Positions 14,982 to 17,065 of a DNA stretch of 17,065 bases are shown here, one piece after another (position 1 is the stretch's first letter; every line of letters starts with the position of its first letter). A program made the position numbers and the translations under genes. The notes under the pieces are model-generated. The model saw only the letters and a program-made list of their open reading frames with translations, was not told where the DNA came from and searched no databases. The DNA is from an uncultured Lachnospiraceae bacterium (GTDB taxonomy: Bacteria; Bacillota; Clostridia; Lachnospirales; Lachnospiraceae): the NCBI GenBank assembly GCA_934370915.1, contig CAKRNI010000034.1:1-17065 (forward strand), given 5' to 3'.

Positions 14982-15722
14982 ATGATAAGATTATTACTTG
15001 TCCTGTTCACACTGGTGGGATTTCTGATCTTCAGCTATCCGTTCCTTGTGGCACAGGTATCGCTTGGAAAGAAAGATCCCCACGCGCGGGATCTGGAGAC
15101 GATTAAAATGGTACGTTCCGTGTTCGGTCTGCTTTTAAAGCTTGCCGGCGTGACTGTGACAGTGAAGGGTGCTGAAAATATACCGGAAGGCAAGGCGGTT
15201 CTTTATGTGGGAAACCACAGAAGCTACTTTGATATCCTTGCCGGCTACACGACAGTTCCGACCCTGCTCGGTTTCGTCGCAAAAAAGGAGATGGAAAAGA
15301 TCCCACTCTTACGCACCTGGATGGTGAACGTGAACTGCCTGTTCTTAGACAGAAAGAACATCAAAGAAGGCTTAAAGACGATCCTTCAGGGAATCGAGAA
15401 GGTAAAAAACGGCGTTTCCATTTGGATTTTCCCGGAGGGAACGAGAAATACAAATGAAGATATCACGGAGCTTCTCCCGTTTAAAGAGGGAAGCTTAAAG
15501 ATTGCGGAGAAATCCGGCTGCCCGGTTATCCCGGTGGCAATGACGGGAACGGCGGAGGTGCTGGAAAAACACTTCCCGTTTATCACCCCGTCCCATATTA
15601 CCATCTACTACGGAAAACCATTCTATGTAAAAGAACTGGAAGGTGATGACCGGAAACATCCCGGTGCGTACACAAGAAACGTGCTGATCGGAATGCTGAA
15701 GGAAATGCAGACAGAGGAATGA
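14982..15722 (+). CDS. plsC: 1-acyl-sn-glycerol-3-phosphate acyltransferase
   Basis: This 246-residue membrane-associated enzyme acylates lysophosphatidic acid to phosphatidic acid in phospholipid synthesis. It has an N-terminal membrane helix (about 3-25) and the acyltransferase HX4D motif in NHRSYFD with H79 and D84. The substrate-binding FPEGTRN block follows at 150-156, then PVIPVAMTG at 181-189. Length and motif order are normal for the family. I chose ATG 14982 because GGAGG at 14967-14971 sits upstream at good spacing; the in-frame ATG at 14964 would overlap that site. Its stop codon TGA overlaps an ATG of the following frame, so pheA is probably cotranscribed. Confidence 0.9.
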   Translation: MIRLLLVLFTLVGFLIFSYPFLVAQVSLGKKDPHARDLETIKMVRSVFGLLLKLAGVTVTVKGAENIPEGKAVLYVGNHRSYFDILAGYTTVPTLLGFVAKKEMEKIPLLRTWMVNVNCLFLDRKNIKEGLKTILQGIEKVKNGVSIWIFPEGTRNTNEDITELLPFKEGSLKIAEKSGCPVIPVAMTGTAEVLEKHFPFITPSHITIYYGKPFYVKELEGDDRKHPGAYTRNVLIGMLKEMQTEE

Positions 15723-15745
15723 CAGAAAGCAGAGGCATAAAATAT

Positions 15746-16882
15746 ATGAAAAATCTTGACTTAAAAGAATGCAGGGACAAGCTGGACGTGATCGATAAAG
15801 AGATCGTCCGTTTGTTTGAGGAGCGCATGTCCGTATGCGGAGATGTTGCGGAATATAAGATCGGAACAGGAAAAGCCGTTTACGATGCGGCGAGAGAAGC
15901 ACAGAAGATCGCGGCGGTCCAGGAGCTGGCCCACAGTGAGTTCAATAAAGAGGCGGTAAAGGAGATCTTTTCCCAGTTAATGTCCGTCAGCCGCAGATAC
16001 CAGTACAGCCTGTTATCCGCTCACGGTATGGGAATGGACACCGGATTTACGGAAGTGGAGACCATCGGGAAGAAGAATAAAAAGATCGTCTTCCAAGGCG
16101 TCGAGGGCGCTTACAGCCATGCGGCCGCGAAGTTATATTTCGGCGAAGATGCGGATCTTTACCATGTTCCGGAGTTCGAGGACACGATGCGCGAGGTGGA
16201 AGAGGGACGCGCTGATTATGCGGTACTTCCCATCGAGAATTCCACTGCAGGTTTCGTGATCAACAATTACGACCTGCTCTTAAAGTACAAGAATTACATA
16301 GTCGGCGAGGTCTATGTCCCGGTTGCCCATATGCTGCTCGGCGTTCCGGGAGCGAAGCTCTCCGATATCAGGACCGTTTACTCCCATGCCCAGGCTCTGG
16401 CCCAGAGCTCTGATTTCCTGTCCGCCCATAAAGACTGGAAACAGATCGCTGTCTTAAACACGGCTGTGGCTGCAAAGAAGGTCATGGAGGAGAAGGATCC
16501 GTCCCAGGCGGCTGTCGCAAGCCGTACAGCGGGAGAACTCTATGGAATGGAGATTCTCGCGGAGGAGATCAACAACGTCAAGGGAAATACGACGAGATTT
16601 CTGATCCTTGGAAAAGAGCCGGTGTACGCAAAGACCGCCGGAAAGATCAGCGTGGCCTTTGAGATCCCGCACAAGAGCGGTTCCCTATACAACATCCTTG
16701 GAAACTTTATTTTTAACAATGTCAATATGACGATGATTGAATCCAGACCTATTCCGGAAAAGAGCTTTGAGTACCGGTTCTTCGTGGATTTCGAAGGAAA
16801 CTTAAGCGATGCGGGCGTGAGAAATGCGCTGACCGGTCTTGCTGCGGAAGCTTCCGTCATGAGAATTTTAGGTAATTATTAG
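15746..16882 (+). CDS. pheA: Bifunctional chorismate mutase / prephenate dehydratase (P-protein)
   Basis: This 378-residue enzyme makes phenylpyruvate from chorismate through prephenate, the committed branch to phenylalanine. Residues 1-90 are an AroQ-type chorismate mutase (RDKLDVIDKEIVRLFEERM). Residues 112-290 are prephenate dehydratase, with GVEGAYSHAA at 118-127, PIENSTAGF at 162-170 and the catalytic TRF motif at T283-F285. Residues 300-378 are an ACT domain with GSLYNIL and ESRP (332-335), which bind phenylalanine for feedback inhibition. I prefer ATG 15746, preceded by AGAGGC, because it gives the usual N-terminus. A frame from ATG 15719 overlaps the plsC stop and would add nine residues. 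No attenuator-like Phe-rich leader is visible. Confidence 0.92.
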   Translation: MKNLDLKECRDKLDVIDKEIVRLFEERMSVCGDVAEYKIGTGKAVYDAAREAQKIAAVQELAHSEFNKEAVKEIFSQLMSVSRRYQYSLLSAHGMGMDTGFTEVETIGKKNKKIVFQGVEGAYSHAAAKLYFGEDADLYHVPEFEDTMREVEEGRADYAVLPIENSTAGFVINNYDLLLKYKNYIVGEVYVPVAHMLLGVPGAKLSDIRTVYSHAQALAQSSDFLSAHKDWKQIAVLNTAVAAKKVMEEKDPSQAAVASRTAGELYGMEILAEEINNVKGNTTRFLILGKEPVYAKTAGKISVAFEIPHKSGSLYNILGNFIFNNVNMTMIESRPIPEKSFEYRFFVDFEGNLSDAGVRNALTGLAAEASVMRILGNY

Positions 16883-16889
16883 AGAGATA

Positions 16890-16918
16890 CGGTCCGGTAA
16901 AATCCGGACCGATTCTTA
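16890..16918 (+). terminator. Probable terminator after pheA
   Basis: A perfect 8-bp stem, CGGTCCGG (16890-16897) with CCGGACCG (16904-16911), has a six-base loop and lies seven bases past the pheA stop. The tract after it (ATTCTTATAT) is only partly T-rich, so efficiency may be moderate. Confidence 0.65.
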
Positions 16919-17002
16919 TATCAACAGATATTTGATGCAGGCGATATGATGGACATAAAACGGGTCCGGCGATCGTCGCGCACAGAGTAAGGAGGAAAAA
17001 AC

Positions 17003-17065
17003 ATGGCAGCCCTTACATTTGCAGCCATCGATGTGGGATCCTTTGAGGTGGAGATGGGGATCTAT
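17003..17065 (+). CDS. Ppx/GppA-type phosphatase, N-terminal fragment (runs off the window)
   Basis: Only 21 codons are present. The start ATG 17003 has a strong AAGGAGG ribosome site at 16989-16995. The first residues, MAALTFAAIDVGSFEVEMGIY, carry the phosphate-1-like IDVGSxxxxxGIY pattern of the ASKHA fold. This is most like exopolyphosphatase/pppGpp phosphatase proteins (Ppx/GppA), which usually begin with an AxIDxGSNS-type motif. The rest lies to the right of the window, so the assignment is tentative. Confidence 0.6.
   Translation, partial: MAALTFAAIDVGSFEVEMGIY

Noticed and set aside
15495..15902. Leftward open frame of 135 codons across the plsC/pheA junction
   Set aside because: It spans the ends of two well-supported genes in antisense and shows no domain or start signal.

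Overview
The window looks like a chromosomal segment of a Gram-positive, low-to-moderate GC anaerobe of the Clostridia, most likely a Lachnospiraceae-type gut bacterium. This is an inference from the AGGAGG-type ribosome binding sites, the clostridial small families (DUF4250, DUF3899, CmpB-type membrane protein), the lipoprotein OppA with AmiE/AmiF-like ATPases, and the fused chorismate mutase-prephenate dehydratase. No species can be named from the sequence alone.

Layout. Positions 1-76 are the 3' end (domains V and VI) of a group II intron whose body lies outside the window to the left. Positions 122-3658 are a leftward three-gene operon: an amidohydrolase, a close paralogue of it that has lost its metal ligands, and an M20-family dipeptidase-like amidohydrolase. 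Divergent from it (3866-5830) is a large regulator built like a sigma-54 activator, but with the AAA+ ATPase core ruined and no GAFTGA loop. A small DUF3899 membrane protein gene (6088-6495) runs leftward. Then comes a rightward oligopeptide ABC importer operon, oppA-oppB-oppC-oppD-oppF (6645-12707), with a strong terminator between oppA and oppB. A convergent type I L-asparaginase gene (12808-13821) follows. Beyond it lie ordinary chromosomal genes: a DUF4250 protein, a CmpB-family membrane protein, plsC, pheA and the first 21 codons of a Ppx/GppA-type phosphatase.

Main finding. The regulator gene is flanked by two copies of one inverted repeat, ATTAGGTT-N28-AACCTAAT. Each copy sits at exactly the same distance (53 bp from the inner arm to the -35) from a sigma-70-like promoter with a 17-bp spacer. 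One promoter fires left into the hydrolase operon; the other fires right towards the DUF3899 gene and the opp operon. A third promoter, for the regulator itself, lies across the first copy. The simplest reading is a local regulon: a sigma-54-activator-like protein that no longer uses ATP or sigma-54, bound about 110 bp upstream of two housekeeping-type promoters, which co-regulates a peptide importer and the cytoplasmic hydrolases that would process its cargo, and which represses its own gene. The cargo is unknown; a short peptide or N-acyl/cyclic amide fits the enzyme families.

The right part (12.8-17 kb) shows no sequence link to this regulon and looks like housekeeping neighbourhood. No tRNA, rRNA, CRISPR array or insertion sequence was seen.
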